This document shows, in pieces, positions 43,389-50,815 of a stretch of DNA of 64,000 nucleotides (position 1 is the stretch's first letter; each line of letters begins with the position of its first letter). Below the pieces are notes generated by a model that worked only from the letters and a program-made list of their open reading frames with translations, did not search any database and was not told where the DNA came from. The DNA comes from Sediminibacterium ginsengisoli. Its GTDB lineage: Bacteria > Bacteroidota > Bacteroidia > Chitinophagales > Chitinophagaceae. Location: contig CAMBEQ010000004.1 in assembly GCA_945865545.1 (NCBI GenBank), positions 1 through 64,000 on the forward strand, written 5' to 3'. The position numbers were made by a program, and so were the translations under genes.

Positions 43389-44828
43389 TTATTTAACCCA
43401 GTTTTCTTTGTTGGTATGTGTTATCACCGTTTTAAGATGATATTTATTTCTTAAATGTCTTGCTGTTTGCTCGGCAGCATATACACTTCGATGCTGCCCA
43501 CCTGTGCACCCAAAATTAATTTGTAAAGAAGCAAAGCCTCGATTTAAATAATTTTCTACCGTAATGTCAATGGTATCCCAAACGCTATTTAAAAACCCAT
43601 TCATTTTTGTTCTTTGTTCTAAAAAATCTTGAACAGGCTTATCTAATCCAGATTGTTTTTTATGTTCTTCTACTCTGCCTGGGTTTAATATTCCACGCAT
43701 ATCAAACACAAAGCCGCCGCCATTTTCAGAAGTATCAACAGGAATTCCTTTTTTATAACTAAAACTATTAATGGTAATAACCAATGGTGTATTTTCATTG
43801 GCCTTAGGTGGTGTAAAACGTTGTATCACCTCTTCACTCACCATCCATTTTAAAACAGAAGCAAATACGGGCGTGTCCTTATCTAAGGAATAAATTTGTA
43901 AAAAGTTTTTTAAATTTTGTAGCCCTAATGGGATACTAGTTAAAAAATGCGCTTTCCTTTCAAACAACCCTCTAAATCCGTAAGCACCTAGTACTTGCAA
44001 TAATCTCAACAATACAAAACCATGGTATTGTTTTTTGAAATCCACTACATTTAAGGGTGTTGGAAGTAATACTTGCAATTCATTAATATAATGATTCAAT
44101 AATTTTTCTTTCCACTCATTGGAAAGTTCTGCTTTTGCTTGCCACAATAAAGAAGCTACATCATAAGGCAAACCTCCTTGCATACCTCCTTGGAAATCGA
44201 TAAAAAATACTTCGCCATTTTTTACCATAATATTTCTACTCTGAAAATCGCGGAACATAAAATTATCAAAATGGCTTACTGCTAATTGGTCACTTACTAT
44301 TTCAAATTCATCTATCAATGCTTGTTTATCATAGGGATGTTGCAAGGTATCCAAGAAATAGTACTTGTAATACAATAAATCGGTTAGTATGGAATGTTTA
44401 CCAAAATACTTTGAAGTAATGCATCTATTATAGTCTAAGCCCTTTGCTCCTTCAATTTGTAATTGCGCAAGTGCTGTTAAGCTTTTTTGAAACAATAAAA
44501 ATACTGCTTCTGTTTTGCCTTCTTTTTCCAATACATCTAACAAGGAAATAGTTCCAACATCTTCTTGCAGATAAACAGTTTGCTGTTCATTCACTGCCAA
44601 TACTTTTGGAACAGGCATTCCCTTTTCATTAAAATGATGGGCAAAATAGATAAAGGTTTGATTCTCCCTACAATTCAAATTATAGGTAGCTATCCAGGAT
44701 TGATTTCCTAAAATTATTCTGAAATACATCCGATCTCCTCCACTTTGGGGAATTTTTTGAATAGACTCCCATGGTTCGGTAACTATAGTATTAAATAGAT
44801 TCTCAATATGTTGTAAAATAAGCTCCAT
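43389..44828 (-). CDS. AmgK-like sugar kinase fused to a RapZ C-terminal domain
   Basis: 479 residues, two domains. Residues about 1-330 are an aminoglycoside-phosphotransferase/AmgK-type kinase with the catalytic block FRDFQSRNIM (Asp194, Asn199) and IDFQGG (Asp211). Residues about 347-479 match the C-terminal domain of RapZ: INSFSYKKGIP, FVFDMRGILNPG, SGLDKPVQDFLEQRT and GCTGGQHRSVYAAEQ (440-454). The RapZ N-terminal P-loop domain is absent. In E. coli the RapZ C-terminal domain binds glucosamine-6-phosphate and small RNA; the basic RNA-binding tail is not obvious here. Together with the MurU-like gene 7 bases downstream, the likely role is phosphorylation of MurNAc/GlcNAc in peptidoglycan recycling with a built-in sensor. 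Confidence 0.85.
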   Translation of the reverse strand: MELILQHIENLFNTIVTEPWESIQKIPQSGGDRMYFRIILGNQSWIATYNLNCRENQTFIYFAHHFNEKGMPVPKVLAVNEQQTVYLQEDVGTISLLDVLEKEGKTEAVFLLFQKSLTALAQLQIEGAKGLDYNRCITSKYFGKHSILTDLLYYKYYFLDTLQHPYDKQALIDEFEIVSDQLAVSHFDNFMFRDFQSRNIMVKNGEVFFIDFQGGMQGGLPYDVASLLWQAKAELSNEWKEKLLNHYINELQVLLPTPLNVVDFKKQYHGFVLLRLLQVLGAYGFRGLFERKAHFLTSIPLGLQNLKNFLQIYSLDKDTPVFASVLKWMVSEEVIQRFTPPKANENTPLVITINSFSYKKGIPVDTSENGGGFVFDMRGILNPGRVEEHKKQSGLDKPVQDFLEQRTKMNGFLNSVWDTIDITVENYLNRGFASLQINFGCTGGQHRSVYAAEQTARHLRNKYHLKTVITHTNKENWVK

Positions 44829-44931
44829 GGAGTAGTTAGCTGCTGTTTTATGTGCAATAAAAGTAATTAATTATAATGTATAAATCATAAAACGTGAAAA
44901 AGTAGTAAATTGTTATCAAATCAAATACAGT

Positions 44932-47721
44932 ATGCGAACTAAATCAACCCCCCTTTTCCTTGCGATGGCTTTACTTTTATCTTTTAATGTTTTTGCGCAG
45001 AAAGAAACAATAAAAGGTTGGGTACGTGATGCAAAAGGAAACGCTTTAGAAGGCGTTACCATAAAAGTAGCTAATTCAAAAGCAGTCGCTACATCCAATA
45101 AAACTGGAGCATATACCATTAACGCAAATCCAAATGATGTTTTGGAATTTAGTTTCATTGGATTTGAAACAAAAAAACAAATTGCAGTTGGCAATAATAT
45201 CAATATTGTCTTAACTACTAGTACTTCAGATTTACAAGATATTATATTAGTAGGTAGCAGGGGTGCTGGTCGTGTTAAAACAGAATCACCCGTTCCTGTG
45301 GATGTTATTAAATTAACCGATGTTGGATTGAACACAGCAAGAATGGATTTAACTTCTACTTTAAACTTTGCTGCTCCTTCTTTTAACTATAATAAACAAT
45401 CAGGTGCTGATGGTGCTGATCACGTTGATATTGGAACCTTAAGAGGCTTAGGCCCTGATCAAACCTTGGTATTGATTAACGGGAAACGTAGACATAGTAC
45501 TGCTTTAGTAGGTTTGTTTGGAACAAGAGGACGTGGTGGTTCGGGTGTAGATTTAAATGGATTCCCTATGTCCGCAGTAGATAGAATTGAAATATTAAGA
45601 GACGGAGCTTCTGCACAATATGGTTCTGATGCGATTGCAGGTGTAATGAATATTGTGCTAAGAAAAAATACCAATGAGTGGAATGTAACCACTGGTCTTG
45701 GGGGCTATTATGATAAAAAATTCAATACGTATCAATTTAAAGATAATAAGGATTATTTAACCTCTAACCCAATTGATGGTGTTACTAAATCAATTTCTGC
45801 CAATAGAGGATTTGATGTTGGAAAGAAAGGGGGCTTTATCAATTTATCTTTCGACTTATTAGATCAAGGAAAAACTTTCCGTCAAGCTGCTTCTTCTGAT
45901 ATCAAAGACAAAGATGGTTTACCTACAAATACATGGAGACAAGGTTTTGGTGATGCTTCAATGAGTTCAATTGGAACTATGTTTAATATGGAAGTGCCTC
46001 TTGGGGATGATATTAAATTTTATGCATTTGGAAGTTTTAATTCAAAAAAATCTGATGCATACGCCTATACGCGAAATTGGTCTGCAAGACCCACTCGATT
46101 CCCCATAAAGGCAGATGGATCTTTAATATTTGTACCTAGCATTATGTTTGCGTCAGGCACTGGTGATACAAGTTATAACCCTCATATTCAAGCAAATATT
46201 CAAGATATATCCATGGTGACTGGTTTTTCTAAAACAAGTAAAAATGGATGGGATTGGGATTTGAGCAATTCTTTTGGAAATAATAATTTTCATTACTTTG
46301 GACATGGTACATTTAATGCCTCCAATATTGGTAATATCACCCAAACACATTTTGATGATGGCGGATTTAATTTTTTACAAAATACATCCAATTTAGATAT
46401 AGCTAAGCAATTTGGAAAAGTGAATGAAGGTGGTATTAAAGTAGCCTACGGTGGTGAATTAAGATTTGAAGAGTATAGTATTTTTAAAGGAGAGATAAAC
46501 TCCTATAAAGCCTTTATTACTCCTGGATTAGAACAAGCACCAGGTGCGCAAGGTTTTCCAGGCTTTAGCCCCGATGATAAAATAAAAGCAAATCGTTTTG
46601 TAACAGGTGCCTATGCAGATTTAGAATATACTCCTTCTGAAATGTTTTTAATTACGGGTGCCGTTAGAGCAGAAAATTATTCTGATTTTGGTTCCGTTGC
46701 AACCTTTAAAACTTCTGCTCGTTTAAAATTGAGTAATAATTTTAATCTTAGAGGTTCTTTTAGCACAGGCTATCGAGCACCTTCTTTACAACAGAAATAT
46801 TTTAGCAACACCCTTACTTCTTTTTCAAACGGTGGTCTAGTTCAATCTAGAATTGCACGTAACGACGATGAAATTAGCAAATTGGCAGGTATCCCTTCTT
46901 TAAAACAAGAAACTTCCACCAATATGAGCCTAGGCTTTTCTTGGAAACCAGCTAAGGGTTTAACGTTGACTGTTGACGGTTATTCAATTAAAATGAAAGA
47001 TAGAGTTGTATTGTCCGGATTATTTAGTGCCAGTGACGAATCACTTCCAACTGCGCTAACTACTAAATTAAATACGATGGGCGTTTCTACTGCTCAATTT
47101 TTTGCTAACGCTGTAAACACTACCAATACAGGTATTGATTTTGTTGCCGATTATCAAAAGAAAATTTCTGCTACAGAAAGATTTAAATTTTTATTGGTAG
47201 CAAACGTTCAAAACATTACTATTGATGAAATAAATGTGCCTGCTGCATTAAGCACCACCGAGTATAATGCAAATACATTTTTTAATGACAGAGAAAAATA
47301 TTTCTTAAAAGCTTCTGCGCCTAAATCTAAATACTCAATGAGTTTTGATTACACTAAAAATAAAGTAAGTATTGGCACTCGTGTTACCTACTTTGGTGCT
47401 CTTGCATTAACTGGTTTTGGATATAATGGCGATGGAATTAATCCGGAGGTTCCTTCAGACCTTGATGAGAATGTAATGCTTCCAGAGGTATTTAATTATA
47501 GTGGTAAATTTGCAACCGACTTGTATTTGAATGTACAGTTGAATAAAAAGACATCTTGGATTTTAGGCGCCGATAATATTTTTAATGTGCACCCCGACTT
47601 TGCAGTCAATCCTCTAGCTAAAGGATGGGCTGGCGACAATGAAACCGGTGGACCATGGGATGGAGTTCAAATGGGCTACAATGGTTTGAGATTGTTTAGC
47701 AAATTGGTCTTCAAATTTTAA
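44932..47721 (+). CDS. Large TonB-dependent receptor with carboxypeptidase-like domain
   Basis: 929 residues. Signal peptide (MRTKSTPLFLAMALLLSFNVFAQ, in 23 residues), a CarboxypepD_reg-like domain (about 25-95), then LQDIILVGSRGAGR as TonB-box region. The plug contains DQTLVLINGKRRHSTAL and VDRIEILRDGASAQYGSDAIAG, and a large barrel follows, ending LFSKLVFKF. The plug form with NGKRRH and a Gly-rich GTRGRGGSG loop is seen in large iron/sugar receptors of Bacteroidota; cargo unknown. No SusD partner. Followed by a good terminator. It is divergent from the AmgK-RapZ gene by 103 bases. Confidence 0.88.
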   Translation: MRTKSTPLFLAMALLLSFNVFAQKETIKGWVRDAKGNALEGVTIKVANSKAVATSNKTGAYTINANPNDVLEFSFIGFETKKQIAVGNNINIVLTTSTSDLQDIILVGSRGAGRVKTESPVPVDVIKLTDVGLNTARMDLTSTLNFAAPSFNYNKQSGADGADHVDIGTLRGLGPDQTLVLINGKRRHSTALVGLFGTRGRGGSGVDLNGFPMSAVDRIEILRDGASAQYGSDAIAGVMNIVLRKNTNEWNVTTGLGGYYDKKFNTYQFKDNKDYLTSNPIDGVTKSISANRGFDVGKKGGFINLSFDLLDQGKTFRQAASSDIKDKDGLPTNTWRQGFGDASMSSIGTMFNMEVPLGDDIKFYAFGSFNSKKSDAYAYTRNWSARPTRFPIKADGSLIFVPSIMFASGTGDTSYNPHIQANIQDISMVTGFSKTSKNGWDWDLSNSFGNNNFHYFGHGTFNASNIGNITQTHFDDGGFNFLQNTSNLDIAKQFGKVNEGGIKVAYGGELRFEEYSIFKGEINSYKAFITPGLEQAPGAQGFPGFSPDDKIKANRFVTGAYADLEYTPSEMFLITGAVRAENYSDFGSVATFKTSARLKLSNNFNLRGSFSTGYRAPSLQQKYFSNTLTSFSNGGLVQSRIARNDDEISKLAGIPSLKQETSTNMSLGFSWKPAKGLTLTVDGYSIKMKDRVVLSGLFSASDESLPTALTTKLNTMGVSTAQFFANAVNTTNTGIDFVADYQKKISATERFKFLLVANVQNITIDEINVPAALSTTEYNANTFFNDREKYFLKASAPKSKYSMSFDYTKNKVSIGTRVTYFGALALTGFGYNGDGINPEVPSDLDENVMLPEVFNYSGKFATDLYLNVQLNKKTSWILGADNIFNVHPDFAVNPLAKGWAGDNETGGPWDGVQMGYNGLRLFSKLVFKF

Positions 47722-47744
47722 TTACCATTTTTTTAAATAACTTT

Positions 47745-47777
47745 AAAGCCTTCTCGTTCACTCGGGAAGGCTTTTTT
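47745..47777 (+). terminator. Rho-independent terminator after the large TonB receptor
   Basis: Perfect 9-bp stem AAAGCCTTC/GAAGGCTTT (47745-47753 and 47766-47774) followed by a run of T. Its place 24 bases after the stop codon fits transcript termination. Confidence 0.85.
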
Positions 47778-47830
47778 ATTTAATAATATTCGTAAATAAA
47801 TAGCTTTATTTACTTTTAAATTTTAGATAA

Positions 47831-47907
47831 AAAACAATAATACTTTTTCGTGGCGAACATTGTGAGCGAAGCGATCTGAGCGCATAGAAAAAGGTATTTT
47901 GTGTTTT
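47831..47907 (+). repeat. Long imperfect inverted repeat in the leader of the SAM-hydrolase-like gene
   Basis: Arms of about 19-21 bases (47831-47849 and 47887-47907) pair with one or two bulges. The 37-base interior is distinctly GC-richer than the flanks and holds GAGCG-type repeats (GAGCGAAGCGATCTGAGCG). It lies 60 bases before the ATG at 47967. It could be a structured leader or a small mobile repeat; no known riboswitch core is recognised. Confidence 0.5.
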
Positions 47908-47966
47908 ATACAATGGACAGCTATTTATTTGCATCGTGGAAGTTAAAAAAAATTAAACCGAACAAT

Positions 47967-48872
47967 ATGAAAAAAATAATTACAACTTGGGCCATTCTAT
48001 TATTGACAATAATAAGCGCATCTGCGCAAAATGGCATTGTGGTTTTTCAAACAGATTTTGGCACCAAAGATGGCGCGGTGTCGGCCATGAAAGGAGTAGC
48101 GAGTTCAGTGGATGCTAATTTAAAATTATACGATCTTACCCATGATATACCCGCATACAATATTTGGGAAGCCGCTTACCGATTAGATCAAACAGTCGCT
48201 TATTGGCCAGCAGGTACCGTGTTTATTTCCGTAGTGGATCCAGGCGTAGGTACCCAAAGAAAGTCGGTGGTGGTTAAAACTAAATCGGGTCATTACATTG
48301 TTACCCCAGACAATGGCACCCTTACTTTAATAGCTACTTCTTTAGGCATTGATTCGGTGAGAGAAATTGATGAAGTCATTAATAGGAGAAAAAATTCAGG
48401 TGCTTCTTATACTTTTCATGGAAGAGATGTATATGCGTATACCGCTGCTCGCATAGCTTCTCATAAAATTAGTTATGAGCAAGTAGGAAAAATAAGTACG
48501 GATCCTATTACTTCTTTACCATTTCAAAAAGCACAATTAGTGGGTGAAAAATTAATGGGCACCATTGATATCCTAGATATTCAATATGGAAATATTTGGA
48601 CCAATATTAATCAAGAGAATTGGAAAAAATTGAATAGCCTTGTGCATGCTAAAAATGAATTACAAGTTCAAATTTTTCATGCTAATAAATTAATCTACAC
48701 AGGCAGCATGCCTTTTGAAAATACTTTTGGAGGCGTAGCTATTGGTAAACCTTTGGCTTATTTAAATAGTTTAATGAATATTTCTTTTGCTTTAAATCAA
48801 GGTAGCTTTTCTGAAAAGTACCATGTAAAGGCTGGCAGCAGCTGGACGGTAGCCATCCAATGGGCCAATTAA
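47967..48872 (+). CDS. Exported SAM hydrolase / SAM hydroxide adenosyltransferase-family protein (DUF62)
   Basis: 301 residues from the ATG at 47967, which gives a clean signal peptide (MKKIITTWAILLLTIISASA, cleavage after ASA). The mature part is the DUF62 fold: VVFQTDFGTKDGAVSAMKG at the start, VVDPGVGTQR (Asp91, Arg98) and YTFHGRDVYAY (His151). Asp-x6-Arg plus His is the catalytic triad of SAM hydroxide adenosyltransferases, related to fluorinase/chlorinase. The triad is intact, so hydrolysis of SAM to adenosine and methionine is predicted. Family members are usually described as cytoplasmic, so a periplasmic location is unusual. Not obviously linked to neighbours. Confidence 0.85.
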   Translation: MKKIITTWAILLLTIISASAQNGIVVFQTDFGTKDGAVSAMKGVASSVDANLKLYDLTHDIPAYNIWEAAYRLDQTVAYWPAGTVFISVVDPGVGTQRKSVVVKTKSGHYIVTPDNGTLTLIATSLGIDSVREIDEVINRRKNSGASYTFHGRDVYAYTAARIASHKISYEQVGKISTDPITSLPFQKAQLVGEKLMGTIDILDIQYGNIWTNINQENWKKLNSLVHAKNELQVQIFHANKLIYTGSMPFENTFGGVAIGKPLAYLNSLMNISFALNQGSFSEKYHVKAGSSWTVAIQWAN

Positions 48873-48969
48873 TTGATAAAGTCGTGATTTTAAAGCGCAT
48901 ACAAAAAATAAACCACCCAAAGCAGCGTATAAATACTTTAAAAAAAGGGTATAAATTAATCATCAAAAT

Positions 48970-49006
48970 ACTAAATTATTTAGTTAATATTGCTAATAAA
49001 TTTAGT
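48970..49006 (+). promoter_or_regulatory. Inverted repeat upstream of umuD, candidate operator
   Basis: ACTAAATT (48970-48977) is mirrored by AATTTAGT (48999-49006), ending 3 bases before the umuD ATG. A further near-dyad centres on TTAATATTGCTAA. It lies where an SOS-type operator would be expected, but I cannot match it to a known LexA box. Confidence 0.4.
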
Positions 49007-49009
49007 TTT

Positions 49010-49453
49010 ATGTCATTTATAGATAGAGATCCAGGAGAAGGAATAGCTACACAGCAGATTAATAAGAACTATCAATCGGGTCAAATTGTACAGGCCAATG
49101 CCACCGGTTTTGGCGCGGCTTCGGACGATTTTATGGAAAGAGGTATTGATTTGAACGAACAACTCATTCGTAACAAACCTGCTACTTTTTTCTTTCGGGT
49201 GAACAGCGATGCCATGTTGGGTGCCGGCATTCACATTGGCGATATTTTAATTGTAGATAGAAGTTTGCCTGCTAGTTCTGGCAAAGTAGTGGTAGCAGTT
49301 TTGAATGGCGAATTTTTAGTGCGCCGTTTACAAATACAAGAACACAGTATTAGTTTGGTTCCAGAAAATAAAAGATATGGCACCATTCAAGTGGCTCAAC
49401 TAGAACAGTACAGCACTTGGGGCATTGTTAGTTTTGTAATACATAGTTTATAA
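49010..49453 (+). CDS. umuD: UmuD-like protein with substituted catalytic residues
   Basis: 147 residues from the ATG at 49010; the longer in-frame reading to 48860 overlaps the previous gene and is not needed. It aligns along its full length with E. coli UmuD: ATGFGAASDDFMERGIDLNE matches the cleavage-site region (Thr32-Gly33 in place of Cys24-Gly25), and FFRVNSDAMLGAGIHIGD matches the nucleophile loop. There the S24 nucleophile Ser (GDSM in UmuD, Ser60) is Ala68 (SDAM). The general-base Lys97 (FTVKKL) is Arg105 (FLVRRL). Codons GCC and CGC are unambiguous. So self-cleavage as in UmuD is not expected. It ends exactly where umuC begins. Confidence 0.88.
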   Translation: MSFIDRDPGEGIATQQINKNYQSGQIVQANATGFGAASDDFMERGIDLNEQLIRNKPATFFFRVNSDAMLGAGIHIGDILIVDRSLPASSGKVVVAVLNGEFLVRRLQIQEHSISLVPENKRYGTIQVAQLEQYSTWGIVSFVIHSL

Positions 49454-50740
49454 ATGCAAGCCATTGTAGATTGTAACAGTTTTTATTGTTCCTGCGAACG
49501 TCTTTTTCAACCCCAACTACAAAATGTTCCAGTAGTGGTACTTAGTAACAATGATGGTTGTATTGTATCACGTTCCGACGAAGCCAAACAATTAGGTATT
49601 GGCATGGCCGTTCCTTATTTTCAAGCAAAAGAATTAATTGAAAAAAATAAAGTGCATGCTTTTTCATCTAACTATCACTTATACGGCGATCTCAGTTGGC
49701 GTGTCATGGAAACTATGAGACATTTGCTACCACCGGGTTGTGTGGAAGTGTATTCGGTAGACGAAGCCTTTTTAGATTTAAAACATATTCCCGCTGAGGC
49801 ATTACAAGATTTTTGCAACCTCTTAAAAAATAAAATAGAAACCTGGACAGGCATTTCTGTTTCTATTGGCGTAGGGCCCAATAAAGTACTTAGCAAAGTA
49901 GCCAACCGATTGGCTAAAAAAGATAAAATAAAAACAGGATGTATTGTAATACTTAATGATACTAAAAAAATTCAAGTGGCTTTACAACAAACACCTATAG
50001 ATGATATTTGGGGTATTGGCTTTAGCTATAGTGAAAAATTAAAAACCTATGGTATACACACGGCCTATGCACTTAGCATTAAAGACCTTAGTTGGGGCAA
50101 ACGATTTTTAGGAGGCGTTACCGGCATGAGATTGCTAAGAGAATTAAAAGGAGCACAAAGTCATTCCATGCAAGCACCTCGCACCGAAAAAAAAATGATT
50201 GCCACCACGCGTATGTTTGGTCGCGAAGTCACTGAATGGCAAGAGATAGAAGAAGCCCTTGCCACTTATGCTACACGAGCCGCAGAAAAATTAAGAAGGC
50301 AACATAGCGCCGCCTGCGGAGTAAGTGTTTTTTTACTTAAAAAAGCACCCATCTCTATAGAGGCTTCCCATTATAATAGAGGTCGTCAAGCAAGCGGCTA
50401 CTCTGTGCTAGACAACCCTACTCATCTTACCCCCGATATTATTAAAGCGGTGGTCGCCCTTGGCAAAAGTCTATTTGAACCAGGAGAGACTTATAAAAAA
50501 GCAGGCGTTATTTTAAGCGATTTTGTACCCGATAATGCCCTTCAAACCAACTTATTCGTTGCACCCGCCGATGCAAGACGTAAAAAACTAATGAACGTAA
50601 TTGACAATATGAATGCTGCCTACCGCAATGATATTTTGAAGTTTGGCACCAGCGGCACCCAAAAAAACTGGAAAATGCGCAGCGAAAGACGTAGCAAACG
50701 CTATACCACACGCTGGCAGGAGCTTTGCCTAGTACGGTAA
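49454..50740 (+). CDS. umuC: UmuC, Y-family DNA polymerase V catalytic subunit
   Basis: 428 residues, full UmuC length. Palm-domain metal ligands are present: Asp6 in AIVDCNSFYCSCERLF and Asp103-Glu104 in YSVDEAFLDL. Other blocks are SNNDGCIVSRSDEAK, VSIGVGPNKVLSKVANRLAKK, the helix-hairpin-helix region WGIGFSYSEKLKTYGI, and the little-finger and C-terminal DUF4113 region (KKLMNVIDNMNAAYRNDI). It performs translesion synthesis with UmuD'. The ATG directly follows the umuD stop, so they are coupled. Because the partner UmuD seems unable to self-process, activation may differ from E. coli. Confidence 0.94.
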   Translation: MQAIVDCNSFYCSCERLFQPQLQNVPVVVLSNNDGCIVSRSDEAKQLGIGMAVPYFQAKELIEKNKVHAFSSNYHLYGDLSWRVMETMRHLLPPGCVEVYSVDEAFLDLKHIPAEALQDFCNLLKNKIETWTGISVSIGVGPNKVLSKVANRLAKKDKIKTGCIVILNDTKKIQVALQQTPIDDIWGIGFSYSEKLKTYGIHTAYALSIKDLSWGKRFLGGVTGMRLLRELKGAQSHSMQAPRTEKKMIATTRMFGREVTEWQEIEEALATYATRAAEKLRRQHSAACGVSVFLLKKAPISIEASHYNRGRQASGYSVLDNPTHLTPDIIKAVVALGKSLFEPGETYKKAGVILSDFVPDNALQTNLFVAPADARRKKLMNVIDNMNAAYRNDILKFGTSGTQKNWKMRSERRSKRYTTRWQELCLVR

Positions 50741-50792
50741 AAGCTGGTGGAAAACCATTGCATAAAAATTCGTAGAAATGGTTTCGCTGATG

Positions 50793-50800
50793 TATTTTTG
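50793..50800 (+). promoter_or_regulatory. TAnnTTTG promoter -7 element before the carB half gene
   Basis: TATTTTTG fits the Bacteroidota -7 consensus and ends 15 bases before the ATG at 50816. It lies in the 75-bp gap after umuC, suggesting independent transcription. No -33 match at the usual spacing. Confidence 0.42.
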
Positions 50801-50815
50801 CCCAATTTAACACCT

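Noticed and set aside
43389-44828. Aminoglycoside resistance phosphotransferase
   Set aside because: The kinase domain is closer to AmgK-type sugar kinases, and the fused RapZ domain and MurU-like neighbour point to amino-sugar metabolism.
47967-48872. Fluorinase or chlorinase
   Set aside because: The Asp-Arg-His triad fits the SAM hydroxide adenosyltransferase branch, and no halometabolite genes are nearby.
48860-49009. Fifty-residue N-terminal extension of UmuD
   Set aside because: It overlaps the preceding gene, and the start at 49010 already gives a full-length UmuD alignment.
50741-50815. Recent frameshift or deletion that removed the first half of carB
   Set aside because: The upstream sequence is intact umuC plus a short gap with a promoter-like element. 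No carB N-terminal remnant is visible in any frame, so a split gene is more likely.
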